DNA of 64,000 bases from contig NZ_JAUQOM010000008.1 in the NCBI RefSeq assembly GCF_030580935.1, positions 124,001 to 188,000 on the forward strand, written 5' to 3'. The translations under genes were made by a program, and so were the position numbers. Under the pieces are notes generated by a model. It made no database searches and had not been told where the DNA came from. It worked only from the letters and a program-made list of their open reading frames with translations. Numbering within the stretch: the first letter of the stretch is position 1; each line of letters opens with the position of its first letter. This DNA is from Sphingobium cyanobacteriorum (GTDB lineage Bacteria; Pseudomonadota; Alphaproteobacteria; Sphingomonadales; Sphingomonadaceae). Positions 17,580 through 26,138 of this stretch are shown here, piece by piece.

Positions 17580-17738
17580 GTCCTGCCTTTGCCATTGCTT
17601 GCGGGCGGTCCGCCTGCCACCTCGGCCGTGGCGCGATCATGTAGGCTCTTTTGCGCTACCCCGTTGCTGAGCGACTTGCTCAATCGATTAAATATACGCA
17701 TAGATTGTAGCGACGAGTCAATAATTGAGAGAGTGGCG
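17580..17738. promoter_or_regulatory. Divergent promoter region with operator-like motif
   Basis: 159 bases between the flavin reductase and an ACAD gene. CTTGCTCAATCGATTAAA at 17675-17692 closely resembles CTTGATCAATCACTTAAA on the minus strand of about 24073-24090, upstream of another ACAD gene. A shared regulator is possible. Confidence 0.45.
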
Positions 17739-18878
17739 ATGAATTTCACGCTGAGCGACGAGCAGGTCATGCTGAAGGATGCGGTCACGCGTTTTCTGAG
17801 AGAAAAATACGGATTCGATGATCGTCGCAAGCTCATCGCCCAATCCGCCAGCGCCGCCGAGATCTGGGCCGGCATCACCGCGCTCGGCATATTGGGGGCA
17901 GGGCTGCCGGAAAATCTGGGGGGGCTGGGCGGCGGTCCGGTCGAAATCATGGTCGTCATGGAGGCGCTTGGGCAAGCGCTGGTCACGGAACCCTATCTGG
18001 AAACGGCGGTTATCGGCGGCGGTCTGCTGCGTCGCACGGGCGGCGCGCGCGCTGGGGCGTTGCTGGAGGCGATGGTGGCGGGTAGTGCACGCTTTGCGCT
18101 GGCCGCCGGTGAGCCGACTTCCCGCTATGCGCTGGAGGATATTTCTACCACGGCACGGCGCGAAGCGGATGGCTGGGTGCTCAATGGCGCGAAATCTGTC
18201 GTGGACGGCGCCCCTGTCGCCAGCCACATCCTGGTCACCGCGCGGACGTCGGGGGGGCAGCGCGACCGGGCAGGCGTGTCGATCTTCGTCGTCGATAGGG
18301 AGGCCGCTGGCCTGACAAGCCACGACTATCGCCTGATCGATGGACGCGCGGCTGCTGACCTGCGCTTCGATGATGTGCGCTTGCCGGCAGACGCCCTGCT
18401 GGGCGAGGAGGGGGGCAGCCTGCCCTTGCTGGAGCAGGTGCGTGACGAAGCCATCGCCGCGCTCTGTGCGGAGGCGGTCGGTGGCATGCGGCGGATGTTG
18501 CAGGATACGACCGATTACACCAAACAGCGTCGCCAGTTCGGCCAGACACTTTCGTCGTTTCAGGTGCTTCAGCATCGCATGGTCGACATGTACATGGCGG
18601 TCGAGCGTGCGATTTCGGCGACCTATCTCGTCACGCTCAAGCTGGATGCCGATCCGGTCACGCGCGCGTGTGCCGCGTCCGCCGCCAAGGCGACGATCGC
18701 TGAAACGGCACGCTATGTGGGACAGAGCGCCGTGCAGCTACATGGCGGCATGGGCATGACGGACGAGCTAGCCGTTGGCCATTATTTCAAGCGGGCGACG
18801 GTGATCGAATCGCAGTTCGGATCACATGATTTCCATGTCGCCCGCTATGCCGCGCTCACCCAACCGAAAGTGGCCTGA
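17739..18878 (+). CDS. Acyl-CoA dehydrogenase, small-subunit type
   Basis: A 379-residue ACAD. The ATG at 17739 starts MNFTLSDEQVMLKDAVTRF; a much longer in-frame ORF upstream is not the gene because the N-terminal ACAD helix begins here and runs through an otherwise intergenic promoter. The C-terminal domain has QFGQTLSSFQVLQHRMVDMY and QLHGGMGMTDELAVGHYFKRA, then ends without a GGT-SEIQR catalytic segment, as in small subunits of heteromeric ACADs. No large-subunit gene is adjacent; the 397-residue ACAD at 26139 or one of the other large types could be its partner. It heads a co-directional run of five genes. Confidence 0.87.
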   Translation: MNFTLSDEQVMLKDAVTRFLREKYGFDDRRKLIAQSASAAEIWAGITALGILGAGLPENLGGLGGGPVEIMVVMEALGQALVTEPYLETAVIGGGLLRRTGGARAGALLEAMVAGSARFALAAGEPTSRYALEDISTTARREADGWVLNGAKSVVDGAPVASHILVTARTSGGQRDRAGVSIFVVDREAAGLTSHDYRLIDGRAAADLRFDDVRLPADALLGEEGGSLPLLEQVRDEAIAALCAEAVGGMRRMLQDTTDYTKQRRQFGQTLSSFQVLQHRMVDMYMAVERAISATYLVTLKLDADPVTRACAASAAKATIAETARYVGQSAVQLHGGMGMTDELAVGHYFKRATVIESQFGSHDFHVARYAALTQPKVA

Positions 18879-18962
18879 TCGGGTGTGTAAGGCGCTGCGG
18901 CGCAGTTGAGGCCCCACGTCCGTGCGAAGGGTCGGTCCACCCGCAATGATCAGGGGAAAAGC

Positions 18963-19961
18963 GTGACGAAGCTGTTGATCTACGGCGCTACTGGCTACAC
19001 TGGCCAGATGATAGCGCGTCTTGCGGCGCAGCGCGGACTGAATTTTCGTATCGGTGGCCGCAGCCGTGACAAGGTGGACGCGCTCGCCAGCGCGCTCGAT
19101 GTCGAAGGGGTTGTCCTGGACGTGAACGACAAGGCGGCGCTCGACGCGGTCGTGCAGGACGCCGATTGCGTTATTAACGGGGCGGGGCCGTTCGCGGCGA
19201 CCGCTTCGCAGGTCATCGGCGCGTGCATCGCCAACCGCGCCCACTATATCGACATCACCGGGGAGGTGGACGTCTTTTCGCTGGCCGAGACGTTGGACGT
19301 CGCAGCACAGGAGGCGGGCGTCATGATCATGCCGGGCGCCGGGTGGGATGTCGTGCCCAGCGACTGCATCGCTCGCTATGTCGCACAAAAGATCAGCGAT
19401 CCTGTCAGCCTTCGGATCGGACTGGCGCATATAAACGGCATCCCCTCGCGCGGAACCCTGCGCACCGGCCTCGCCGCACTTGGACGACAGGTGGTGCGCC
19501 GCGATGACAAGCTCGTCGTGCCCGACGAACCGGACGCGGTCGTCGAGATGAACTTTGGCTATGCTGTTCAGAAATGCCGGCGCTCGCCACTCGGCGATGT
19601 TGTCACTGCACGCAAATCCACCGGCATTCCCAATATAGAGGTTTTCATGGCGGGCGGCGCCGCCCTGAAAATGCCGGACGGCGGGGTGGAGGCATTTCCT
19701 GAGGGGCCTTCGGACGAGCAGCTTGCCAGATGGCGCGCCTTTGCCGCTGCCGAGGTCATCGGGCGCGATGGGTCGCGCGCCAGCGCCGTGGTCGAAACCG
19801 GATCGGGATATGGTTTCACGGCCAAGGCGGCGGTCGACATTGCGGCCCGTATCCTGGATGGGCGCCTGACGCCGGGCTTTCAATCGCCCGCCTCGGCCTA
19901 TGGCGCGCGGCTGGTCAGCGATCTGGGCGGGGTAATCACCGATTTCGAGCCGGCGTGTTGA
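18963..19961 (+). CDS. Saccharopine dehydrogenase / trans-acting enoyl reductase family protein
   Basis: A 332-residue Rossmann-fold reductase. GTG at 18963 with a GGGGA site is chosen because KLLIYGATGYTGQMIARLA, the NAD(P)-binding start (GATGYTG), begins at residue 3. Other family marks are NGAGPFAATASQVIGACI near 75-95, HYIDITGEVDVF near 95-110 and MPGAGWDVVPSDC near 125-140. Relatives include the mycobacterial trans-acting enoyl reductase of lipid biosynthesis and many uncharacterised proteins. A role in reducing a double bond or carbonyl in the island's pathway is possible; the reaction is not known. Confidence 0.8.
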   Translation: MTKLLIYGATGYTGQMIARLAAQRGLNFRIGGRSRDKVDALASALDVEGVVLDVNDKAALDAVVQDADCVINGAGPFAATASQVIGACIANRAHYIDITGEVDVFSLAETLDVAAQEAGVMIMPGAGWDVVPSDCIARYVAQKISDPVSLRIGLAHINGIPSRGTLRTGLAALGRQVVRRDDKLVVPDEPDAVVEMNFGYAVQKCRRSPLGDVVTARKSTGIPNIEVFMAGGAALKMPDGGVEAFPEGPSDEQLARWRAFAAAEVIGRDGSRASAVVETGSGYGFTAKAAVDIAARILDGRLTPGFQSPASAYGARLVSDLGGVITDFEPAC

Positions 19962-20055
19962 ACGAGAAGGCCTTGGCTACTGCACCAGCGTCCGAGGCAT
20001 TGGCCGCCCGTCGAGCAACAATAAGGCATGAGCATTGGATGAGCAGGGCGACGCC

Positions 20056-21075
20056 ATGACACAGGAGACGACAGGAGAGGCGTTTGGCACAGGACCGCTC
20101 GATCGGGACGGGCTGGCGGCGATCACATCAAAATTCGCGCCTGGTGGCGGTAAGATCACCGACCTGCGCCGCCTGTCCGGCGGAGCGAGCCAGGAGACAT
20201 GGTCGTTCGCCGTTCAGGGCGACAGGACGCCTGACCGCCTGATCCTGCGGCGTGCGCCTGGTGGCACGTTTCAGCATTCGGGCACCGCTGGTTTGGAGAT
20301 CGAAGCGGCGGTAATCGAAGCGGTGGCGAAGCAGAATGTGCCGGTGCCGTGCGTCCGCTACGTCCTGTCGCCAGAGGACGGTCTGGGGCGCGGGTTTATG
20401 ACCAGTCATGTCGATGGGGAGACGATCGCCCGCAAGATATTACGGGACGATCGCTACGCGGCCGCGCGGGCAGCCTTACCGGGTCAATTCGGCGCGGCGC
20501 TCGCCAACATTCACGCAGTGGACCTGACGGACCTCCCGCAGCTCCGGTTGCAGGGCCCCGCGCGCTCGTTGCAGGTCATGCGGGACGACGTCTCCCTGCT
20601 GCCCACGCCGCGCCCGGTTTTCGAGGTCGCGCTGCGGTGGCTGGCGGACCGGCTACCCGAAGAACAGACGCTCCGGCTGATCCATGGCGACTTTCGACTG
20701 GGCAACGTCATCGTCGGCGAGGACGGCATTCGCGCTGTGCTGGACTGGGAACTCGTCCATGCCGGCGATCCGATGGAGGATTTGGCCTGGCTATGCGCCA
20801 TGCCTTGGCGGTTCGGGATGATCGACAAGCCAGTTGGCGGAGTGGGTCGGCTGGACCAGTTGATCGAAAGCTATGAGATGGCCGGTGGCGTGGCCGACCG
20901 TGCGCGCCTGCGCTGGTGGGACGTGATGAGCGCGCTGCGTTGGGGTGTCAATTGCGCGGGCATGTTGCCGCTGTTCCGGGACGGCACCGACACGTCGGTC
21001 GAGCGCGCGATGATCGCGCGTCGCGCCTCTGAAAATGAGATCGACATTTTGCGGCTTATCTATCTGGGCGATTGA
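20056..21075 (+). CDS. APH-type phosphotransferase, probable 4-hydroxyacyl-CoA kinase
   Basis: A 339-residue aminoglycoside-phosphotransferase-fold kinase. LRRLSGGASQETWSF forms the glycine-rich nucleotide loop (about 32-48). HGDFRLGN at about residues 210-217 holds the catalytic Asp212 and Asn217, and LDWELVHAGDP holds the Mg-binding Asp230. Start at ATG 20056 rather than a TTG 21 bases upstream. The next genes are a DUF6285-like small protein (two-base gap) and an ACAD. This order matches Pseudomonas LvaA-LvaB-LvaC, where LvaA with LvaB phosphorylates 4-hydroxyvaleryl-CoA and LvaC eliminates the phosphate; ACAD10/11 in animals do the same in one protein. By that analogy this kinase phosphorylates a 4-hydroxyacyl-CoA. 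An antibiotic-resistance role is unlikely in this context. Confidence 0.83.
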   Translation: MTQETTGEAFGTGPLDRDGLAAITSKFAPGGGKITDLRRLSGGASQETWSFAVQGDRTPDRLILRRAPGGTFQHSGTAGLEIEAAVIEAVAKQNVPVPCVRYVLSPEDGLGRGFMTSHVDGETIARKILRDDRYAAARAALPGQFGAALANIHAVDLTDLPQLRLQGPARSLQVMRDDVSLLPTPRPVFEVALRWLADRLPEEQTLRLIHGDFRLGNVIVGEDGIRAVLDWELVHAGDPMEDLAWLCAMPWRFGMIDKPVGGVGRLDQLIESYEMAGGVADRARLRWWDVMSALRWGVNCAGMLPLFRDGTDTSVERAMIARRASENEIDILRLIYLGD

Positions 21076-21077
21076 TC

Positions 21078-21470
21078 ATGCAGGACGAACCGAATCCCCT
21101 CGAAATCCTGCGTGCGGTAGCAACGCTGCTTCGCGAGGAGCTGATGCCGCAACTGGTTGGCGCGAGCGCATTCAACGCCCGCGTCGCAGCAAACGCGCTG
21201 GATCTGGTGCAGCGCGAACTGGCGCTGCCCGCGACGGCCGCGCAGGAAGAAAATGGGGCGCTCAGCAGTCTGCTCGGCATGGATGGCGACACGCAAGGTC
21301 TGACGACCGAACTGGCCCGGCGGATCGCGGACCGTTCGATCGACCCCGCCGATCCGGCCGTCGAGCGCCTGCTGTGGTCGATCACCGAAGCCAAGTTGAA
21401 CGTGGACCAGCCTGCTTATGGCGGGCTCAAGCGGGTACTGGCCCTGCGCGCGGCACAGCATCACAGATAG
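21078..21470 (+). CDS. DUF6285-like small protein (possible kinase partner)
   Basis: A 130-residue mainly helical soluble protein beginning MQDEPNPLEILRAVATLLREEL, with FNARVAANALDLVQREL and a C-terminal KLNVDQPAYGGLKRVLA. I recognise the pattern of DUF6285-type proteins, which usually follow APH-type kinase genes. It starts two bases after the kinase stop and ends nine bases before the next ACAD. In the levulinate operon a small protein (LvaB) in the same position is required for kinase activity. Equivalence of this protein to LvaB is inferred from position and size, not shown by sequence comparison here. ATG 21078 is preferred to TTG 21072. Confidence 0.72.
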   Translation: MQDEPNPLEILRAVATLLREELMPQLVGASAFNARVAANALDLVQRELALPATAAQEENGALSSLLGMDGDTQGLTTELARRIADRSIDPADPAVERLLWSITEAKLNVDQPAYGGLKRVLALRAAQHHR

Positions 21471-21479
21471 GAGAGAGAC

Positions 21480-22826
21480 ATGGATTTCAACCTACCGCCT
21501 GAGCTGGTCGACTATCTTGCGCAGCTGGATCGCTTCATTGAGGCCGAGATCAAGCCACTGGAGGAGGCCGACGATAATATCCGCTTTTTCGATCACCGCC
21601 GCGAATATGCGCGCACCGATTTCGAGAATGACGGCCTGCCGCGTCATGAGTGGGAGGAATTGCAGGTCGAGGCCAAGCGTCGCGCGGACAAGGCGGGGTT
21701 CTTCCGCTTTGCCCAGCCCAGGGAATTCGGCGGACAGGACGGCTCGAACCTGTGGATGGCAGTCATTCGCGAACATCTGGCGGCCAAGGGGCTGGGCCTG
21801 CACAACGACCTTCAGGCGGAACATTCGATCGTCGGTAATCAGCCGCTGGCCGTGATGTTTCGCGATTTCGGCACGCAGCAGCAGAAGGATGCCTTCATCC
21901 CCGGCCTACTGGCGCAGGAATTGTTCGTCTGCTTCGGCCTGACCGAGCCGAACCATGGGTCGGATGCGACGCATATGGAAACGCGGGCGGTGCGCGAGAC
22001 GCGCGAGGGTGTTCCGGGGTGGCGGATCGACGGCGAAAAGATGTGGATCACGGGGATGCACATCGCCACGCACTGCGCCGTGTTCGCCCGCACCAGCGGC
22101 AAGGACGGCGATGCCAAGGGGATCAGTTGCATCCTCGTGCCCACGGAGACGCCCGGCCTGACGATCGACGAATATCTGTGGACATTCAACATGCCCACCG
22201 ATCACCCCCGGCTGACCTTTGACAATGTCTGGGTGCCGGAAGACGCGCTGTTCGGACCGGAGGATAACGGACTTCCGCTGGCGCAGGCGTTCGTACATGA
22301 AAACCGCATCCGTCAGGCGGCGTCCTCACTGGGCGCGGCGACCTATTGCGTGGAGGAAAGCATCCGCTACGCCCGTGCGCGCAGGCCGTTCGGCCGGGCG
22401 CTTGCGGAAAATCAGGCGATCCAGTTTCCGCTCGTCGAACTGGCGACCCAGTGCGAGATGTTGCGGCAGCTTATTCGCAAGACCGCGTGGGAGATGGATC
22501 AGATGCCGCACCCGGAGGTTGAAAAGCGCCTCTCGGATAAGGTGTCGATGTGCAACTATTGGGCGAATCGTCTGTGCTGCGAGGCGGCGGATCGCGCGAT
22601 GCAGGTCCATGGCGGCATCGGCTATTCGCGGCACAAACCGTTCGAGCATATCTATCGCCACCATCGCCGTTACCGGATTACCGAAGGCGCCGAGGAAATT
22701 CAGATGCGCAAGGTGGGCGCCTATCTTTTCGGCTATCTGGGGCCTCGCCGTGAAGAATTGTCGAACATAACCCCCGCCGACGTTGATTATCGCAAAAGCC
22801 AAATCAGGCCGGCATCACTGTCCTGA
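21480..22826 (+). CDS. Acyl-CoA dehydrogenase-family protein, kinase-linked
   Basis: A 448-residue ACAD, longer than the usual 380-400 because of an N-terminal extension (about 60 residues with a charged helical stretch). It has CFGLTEPNHGSDATHMETRAV, GEKMWITGMHIATHCAVFART, RPFGRALAENQAIQFPLVELA and HGGIGYSRHKPFEHIYRHHRRYRITEGAEEIQM, with a glutamate (TEGAEE) at the catalytic position near the C-terminus. It is nine bases after the DUF6285-like gene and starts after GGAGAGAGAC. In the LvaABC model this protein would remove phosphate from a 4-phosphoacyl-CoA to give an enoyl-CoA; ordinary alpha,beta-dehydrogenation is the alternative. Confidence 0.87.
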   Translation: MDFNLPPELVDYLAQLDRFIEAEIKPLEEADDNIRFFDHRREYARTDFENDGLPRHEWEELQVEAKRRADKAGFFRFAQPREFGGQDGSNLWMAVIREHLAAKGLGLHNDLQAEHSIVGNQPLAVMFRDFGTQQQKDAFIPGLLAQELFVCFGLTEPNHGSDATHMETRAVRETREGVPGWRIDGEKMWITGMHIATHCAVFARTSGKDGDAKGISCILVPTETPGLTIDEYLWTFNMPTDHPRLTFDNVWVPEDALFGPEDNGLPLAQAFVHENRIRQAASSLGAATYCVEESIRYARARRPFGRALAENQAIQFPLVELATQCEMLRQLIRKTAWEMDQMPHPEVEKRLSDKVSMCNYWANRLCCEAADRAMQVHGGIGYSRHKPFEHIYRHHRRYRITEGAEEIQMRKVGAYLFGYLGPRREELSNITPADVDYRKSQIRPASLS

Positions 22827-23194
22827 CCTGATCGGGATGATCATCGATGGCGAGCGCCTCTGCCCCGCATGAAAGGCCGAAGGTCGCTCGCCCCAATGCT
22901 GATCGTCGCTTCGAAGACGATGCCATTTCGCGCCGTGCGGCCGCTGTCCCTGGCGAATACTGACCCGCGGCTCGCGCCAGCGTCTATCAGGACTTAGCTC
23001 ACTGGGGGCGAGATTAGGCCACAATGGGCGGCAGGCGCGTTACCTTCCAGTTATCGAACAGCTCACCATCGATCCGCGCAGGTCGAACAGCGCCATTGCG
23101 GCAAACACGGGCAGCACGCAGCGGTCGGTGACGAGCCGGCTGCGCAATAGGAGCGATCCGCGTCATGTCTCGCCGCAGGGCCGCTACATCCGCC
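22827..23194. other. Intergenic region between convergent ACAD and SDR genes
   Basis: 368 bases between convergent 3' ends. Short ORFs on both strands are interrupted and match nothing I recognise. Given how many gene remnants fill other gaps here, this may be one too, but no family can be supported. Confidence 0.4.
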
Positions 23195-23971
23195 TCAGCG
23201 CGGAAGCTGGCCGTCGTCCACCCGTATCACCGTACCCGTCACGGCATCCGACGTCGATGAGACGAGATAGAGCAGGGTGCTGTCCAACTGAGCAGGATCG
23301 CCCAAGCGCTTGCGGGGGAATTGCTCGATGAACGTGTCGCCGATACGCGAACGCATCCCATCCAGCATCTCGGTGTCGAACGAGCCGGGTGCGATGCAGT
23401 TGACGTTGATGTGGGCCGAAGCCCATTCGACCGCGAGCACTTCAGTCATACGAACGACTGCCGATTTGGTGATCGAGTAGAGCGAGGAGCCTTTGATGGC
23501 ATAGTTGAACGCTGCCATGGACGCGATGTTGACGATGCGTCCCGGCTGCTTGGCAAGGATCAGCCGCGCTGCCACCTCCCGCGCGAGTACGAACGGGCCG
23601 CGCAGATTGACGTTGAGCACCTGGTCGATCAGTTCGAGCGGCATCTTGGTCGCAAGCTGGGCATCGGGCATGCCGGCATTGTTGATGAGGATCGTGATCA
23701 GGCCGAGCTCTCGTTCAGCCTCGGCCACGGCGCCGGACAGTGATTGCGCGTCCGCGACATCAAGCGAGAGCGCAAAGGCCGTGCCCCCCGCCTCGCGGAT
23801 TTCGCTGACCACCGACTGGAGCCGGTCCTGACGCCGTCCCGCAACGGCGACCTGCGCTCCCGCCAGGGCCAGCACCTTGGCGAATCGATAGCCAAGGCCG
23901 GAGGTTGCGCCCGTTACCAGAGCGGTCTGCCCGCTCAAATCCATGCCCGCAGTGGGAAGAGGAAAACGCAT
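23195..23971 (-). CDS. Short-chain dehydrogenase/reductase
   Basis: A 258-residue classical SDR with TGATSGLG near residues 17-24, NNAGMPDAQL near 95, SMAAFNYAIKGSSLYSITKSAV containing catalytic Ser, Tyr and Lys near 145-168, and IAPGSFDTEM near 195. The ATG at 23971 follows a GGAG site; an in-frame upstream ATG at 23983 is possible. The longest ORF would add about 30 residues with no SDR content. It probably oxidises a secondary alcohol, for example a 3-hydroxyacyl-CoA. It is a single-gene unit on the minus strand between two plus-strand operons and divergent from an ACAD gene. Confidence 0.87.
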   Translation of the reverse strand: MRFPLPTAGMDLSGQTALVTGATSGLGYRFAKVLALAGAQVAVAGRRQDRLQSVVSEIREAGGTAFALSLDVADAQSLSGAVAEAERELGLITILINNAGMPDAQLATKMPLELIDQVLNVNLRGPFVLAREVAARLILAKQPGRIVNIASMAAFNYAIKGSSLYSITKSAVVRMTEVLAVEWASAHINVNCIAPGSFDTEMLDGMRSRIGDTFIEQFPRKRLGDPAQLDSTLLYLVSSTSDAVTGTVIRVDDGQLPR

Positions 23972-24120
23972 ATCACACTCCATATCTTCGGCAATTTCGG
24001 CGTAGCAGCGCACCTCGTCGCCAATCGAATCGCGCGATAGCCATTTATGCGCTGGCATCATCGCTCTGTGCGTGTATTTAAGTGATTGATCAAGAAATCT
24101 GTAGCGGGAGATGCAGCGAG

Positions 24121-25338
24121 ATGAATTTCGACCATAGCGATAAGGTCAGGGGCCTGATCGACAAGCTTGAAGCCTTCATGGCCGAGCATGTCTATCCTAT
24201 CGAACATGAATTCCACGCCTGGAACAACGATCCGGCCAATCTCTGGAAGCGTTGGCCCGGTATCGAGCCTATCAAGGCAAAAGCGCGCGCCGCTGGGCTT
24301 TGGAATCTCTTCCTGCCACATGAATATGGTGAATTCAGTCCCGGCCTGACCAATCTTGAATATGCGCCGCTGGCCGAAATCATGGGTCGCTCCCCCCATG
24401 CGTCGGAATTTTTCAATTGTTCCGCGCCGGATACGGGCAATATGGAGGTGCTGGCGAAGTTCGGTAGCCCCGAACAGCAGAAGCGGTGGCTTAAGCCGTT
24501 GCTGGCCGGGGAAATCCGTTCGGTCTATCTGATGACCGAGCCGGCCGTGGCATCGTCGGACGCCACGAATGTCAGTACCTCCATTGTCCGCGATGGCGAC
24601 GACTATGTCATCAATGGCGTCAAATGGTGGATTTCGGGCATCATGGACCCGAACGCTGAACTGCTGATCGTCATGGGCAAGAGCAATCCCGATGGTCCGC
24701 GCCACCAGCAGCATTCCACGATCATCGTTCCCCGCAATACGCCGGGCGTCCGCGTGGTCCGCACGATGCGGGTGTTCAGCAACGCGAACTCGCCGGGCGG
24801 CGAAGCCGAGGTAGCGCTGGAAAATGTCCGCGTCCCTGCATCGAATCTGATTCTGGGTGAGGGCCGCGGCTTCGAAATCGCGCAGGGCCGCCTAGGGCCG
24901 GGCCGTATCCATCACTGCATGCGCTCGATTGGTCAGGCGCAGCGGTCGCTTGAAGCCATGGCGAAGCGTGCCGACAGCCGCGTGGCATTCGGTAAGAAGC
25001 TTTCCGAGCAGGGAAGCATCCGTCAGGACGTCGCCCGGTCCTTCTGCGAAATTGAGATGGCACGGCTGCTGACGCTCAAGGCTGCCGATGCCATGGACAA
25101 ATATGGCAACAAGGTCGCCGCCGACCTGATCGCGGCGATCAAGGTCGTCGCGCCGCAAATGGCCCAGACGGTCGCTGATCGCGCCATCCAGGTCCATGGC
25201 GGGATGGGTGTATGCGAAGATACGTCGGTGGCGGAAGCGTTCACGCTCAACCGGTATCTGCGGATCGCCGATGGCCCGGACGAAGTACATATGAACCAGC
25301 TTGGTCGCCTGAAGATCAAGCAATATACGCAGGCATGA
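24121..25338 (+). CDS. Acyl-CoA dehydrogenase, ACAD10/11 type
   Basis: A 405-residue ACAD. The ATG at 24121 follows GGGAG and starts [20 protein letters not shown]. Middle-domain marks are [15 protein letters not shown] and [17 protein letters not shown]. The C-terminal domain reads [37 protein letters not shown]. The DGPDEVH motif, instead of EGTSEIQ, is the mark of the ACAD10/11 group, many members of which act with APH-type kinases on 4-hydroxyacyl-CoAs. It overlaps the next crotonase gene by ATGA. Two more ACADs and a kinase follow in the same run, so it may share substrates with them. Confidence 0.9.
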   Translation: MNFDHSDKVRGLIDKLEAFMAEHVYPIEHEFHAWNNDPANLWKRWPGIEPIKAKARAAGLWNLFLPHEYGEFSPGLTNLEYAPLAEIMGRSPHASEFFNCSAPDTGNMEVLAKFGSPEQQKRWLKPLLAGEIRSVYLMTEPAVASSDATNVSTSIVRDGDDYVINGVKWWISGIMDPNAELLIVMGKSNPDGPRHQQHSTIIVPRNTPGVRVVRTMRVFSNANSPGGEAEVALENVRVPASNLILGEGRGFEIAQGRLGPGRIHHCMRSIGQAQRSLEAMAKRADSRVAFGKKLSEQGSIRQDVARSFCEIEMARLLTLKAADAMDKYGNKVAADLIAAIKVVAPQMAQTVADRAIQVHGGMGVCEDTSVAEAFTLNRYLRIADGPDEVHMNQLGRLKIKQYTQA

Positions 25339-26129
25339 CGAACGAAGCCTCTCCGGGCCAAGTAACCGTCGAACGGGTTGACGCAATCGCCATCGTGCGG
25401 TTTGCCAACCCGCCCCACGGCACCATGGCTGCCAAGGGCGCTGCCCAACTCCGCGATGCTCTCGCACGGGCGATCGCGGATGAAGCGGTGCATGCGATCA
25501 TCGTGACCGGCGGACAGGATGGCGTGTTCATCCGGCACGCCGATGTCAGCCAGATCGCCAAAGCGGGTGAATATCTGGCCACGGGGCAGATCGATCCTGC
25601 GGCGTTCGCGCAAAGCCCTTTCAACGATGTCGCCGCCATGCTCGAAGCCGCGCGCAAGCCTGTGATCGCCGCGATCAACGGGGTGTGCATGGGTGGAGGC
25701 CTGGAACTGGCGCTCGCGTGCACTATAAGGATCGCGGCGCAGGATGTGAAAGCGATCGGTCTGCCCGAAATCCGCATCGATATTTTTCCGGGCGCTGGCG
25801 GTATCGCTCGCCTTGCGGCGATCATCGGTATGCAAAAGGCCAGGCTGATGTCGCTGCGCGGCACCGTCCTGGATGCGCATGAGGCATTTCAGGCCGGCAT
25901 CGTCGACGAGGTGGCGCCTGATGCACTGTATGGCGCGATGAAAGTCGCGCGCGAACTGGCGGGACGCGCGCCCGCCGCCATCCGCGCGATCATGGCGCTT
26001 GCTGCCGATCGCACTCCGCTGGAGGGATCGTCCCTCGCCCTTGCCCGACTGCTGCGGGACGAGCCGGCCGTGCGTGAACGGCTGCGCCGGTTTCTCGCAG
26101 ATGGCGAATGGCTCGACCAAATTTCCTGA
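25335..26129 (+). CDS. Enoyl-CoA hydratase/isomerase
   Basis: A 264-residue crotonase-family protein whose ATG overlaps the ACAD stop by four bases. The oxyanion segment [21 protein letters not shown] carries the first hydratase glutamate, and [21 protein letters not shown] carries the second in LPEI. Both catalytic glutamates are therefore present, which favours a true 2-enoyl-CoA hydratase. The N-terminal substrate loop ([19 protein letters not shown]) differs from the common FCAGADI form. It would hydrate the product of the neighbouring ACADs. Confidence 0.88.
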   Translation: MTNEASPGQVTVERVDAIAIVRFANPPHGTMAAKGAAQLRDALARAIADEAVHAIIVTGGQDGVFIRHADVSQIAKAGEYLATGQIDPAAFAQSPFNDVAAMLEAARKPVIAAINGVCMGGGLELALACTIRIAAQDVKAIGLPEIRIDIFPGAGGIARLAAIIGMQKARLMSLRGTVLDAHEAFQAGIVDEVAPDALYGAMKVARELAGRAPAAIRAIMALAADRTPLEGSSLALARLLRDEPAVRERLRRFLADGEWLDQIS

Positions 26130-26138
26130 AAGAGCATC

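Noticed and set aside
17277..17738. N-terminal extension of the ACAD at 17739
   Set aside because: The open frame extends upstream through the divergent promoter and over the flavin reductase, but ACAD sequence begins only at 17739.
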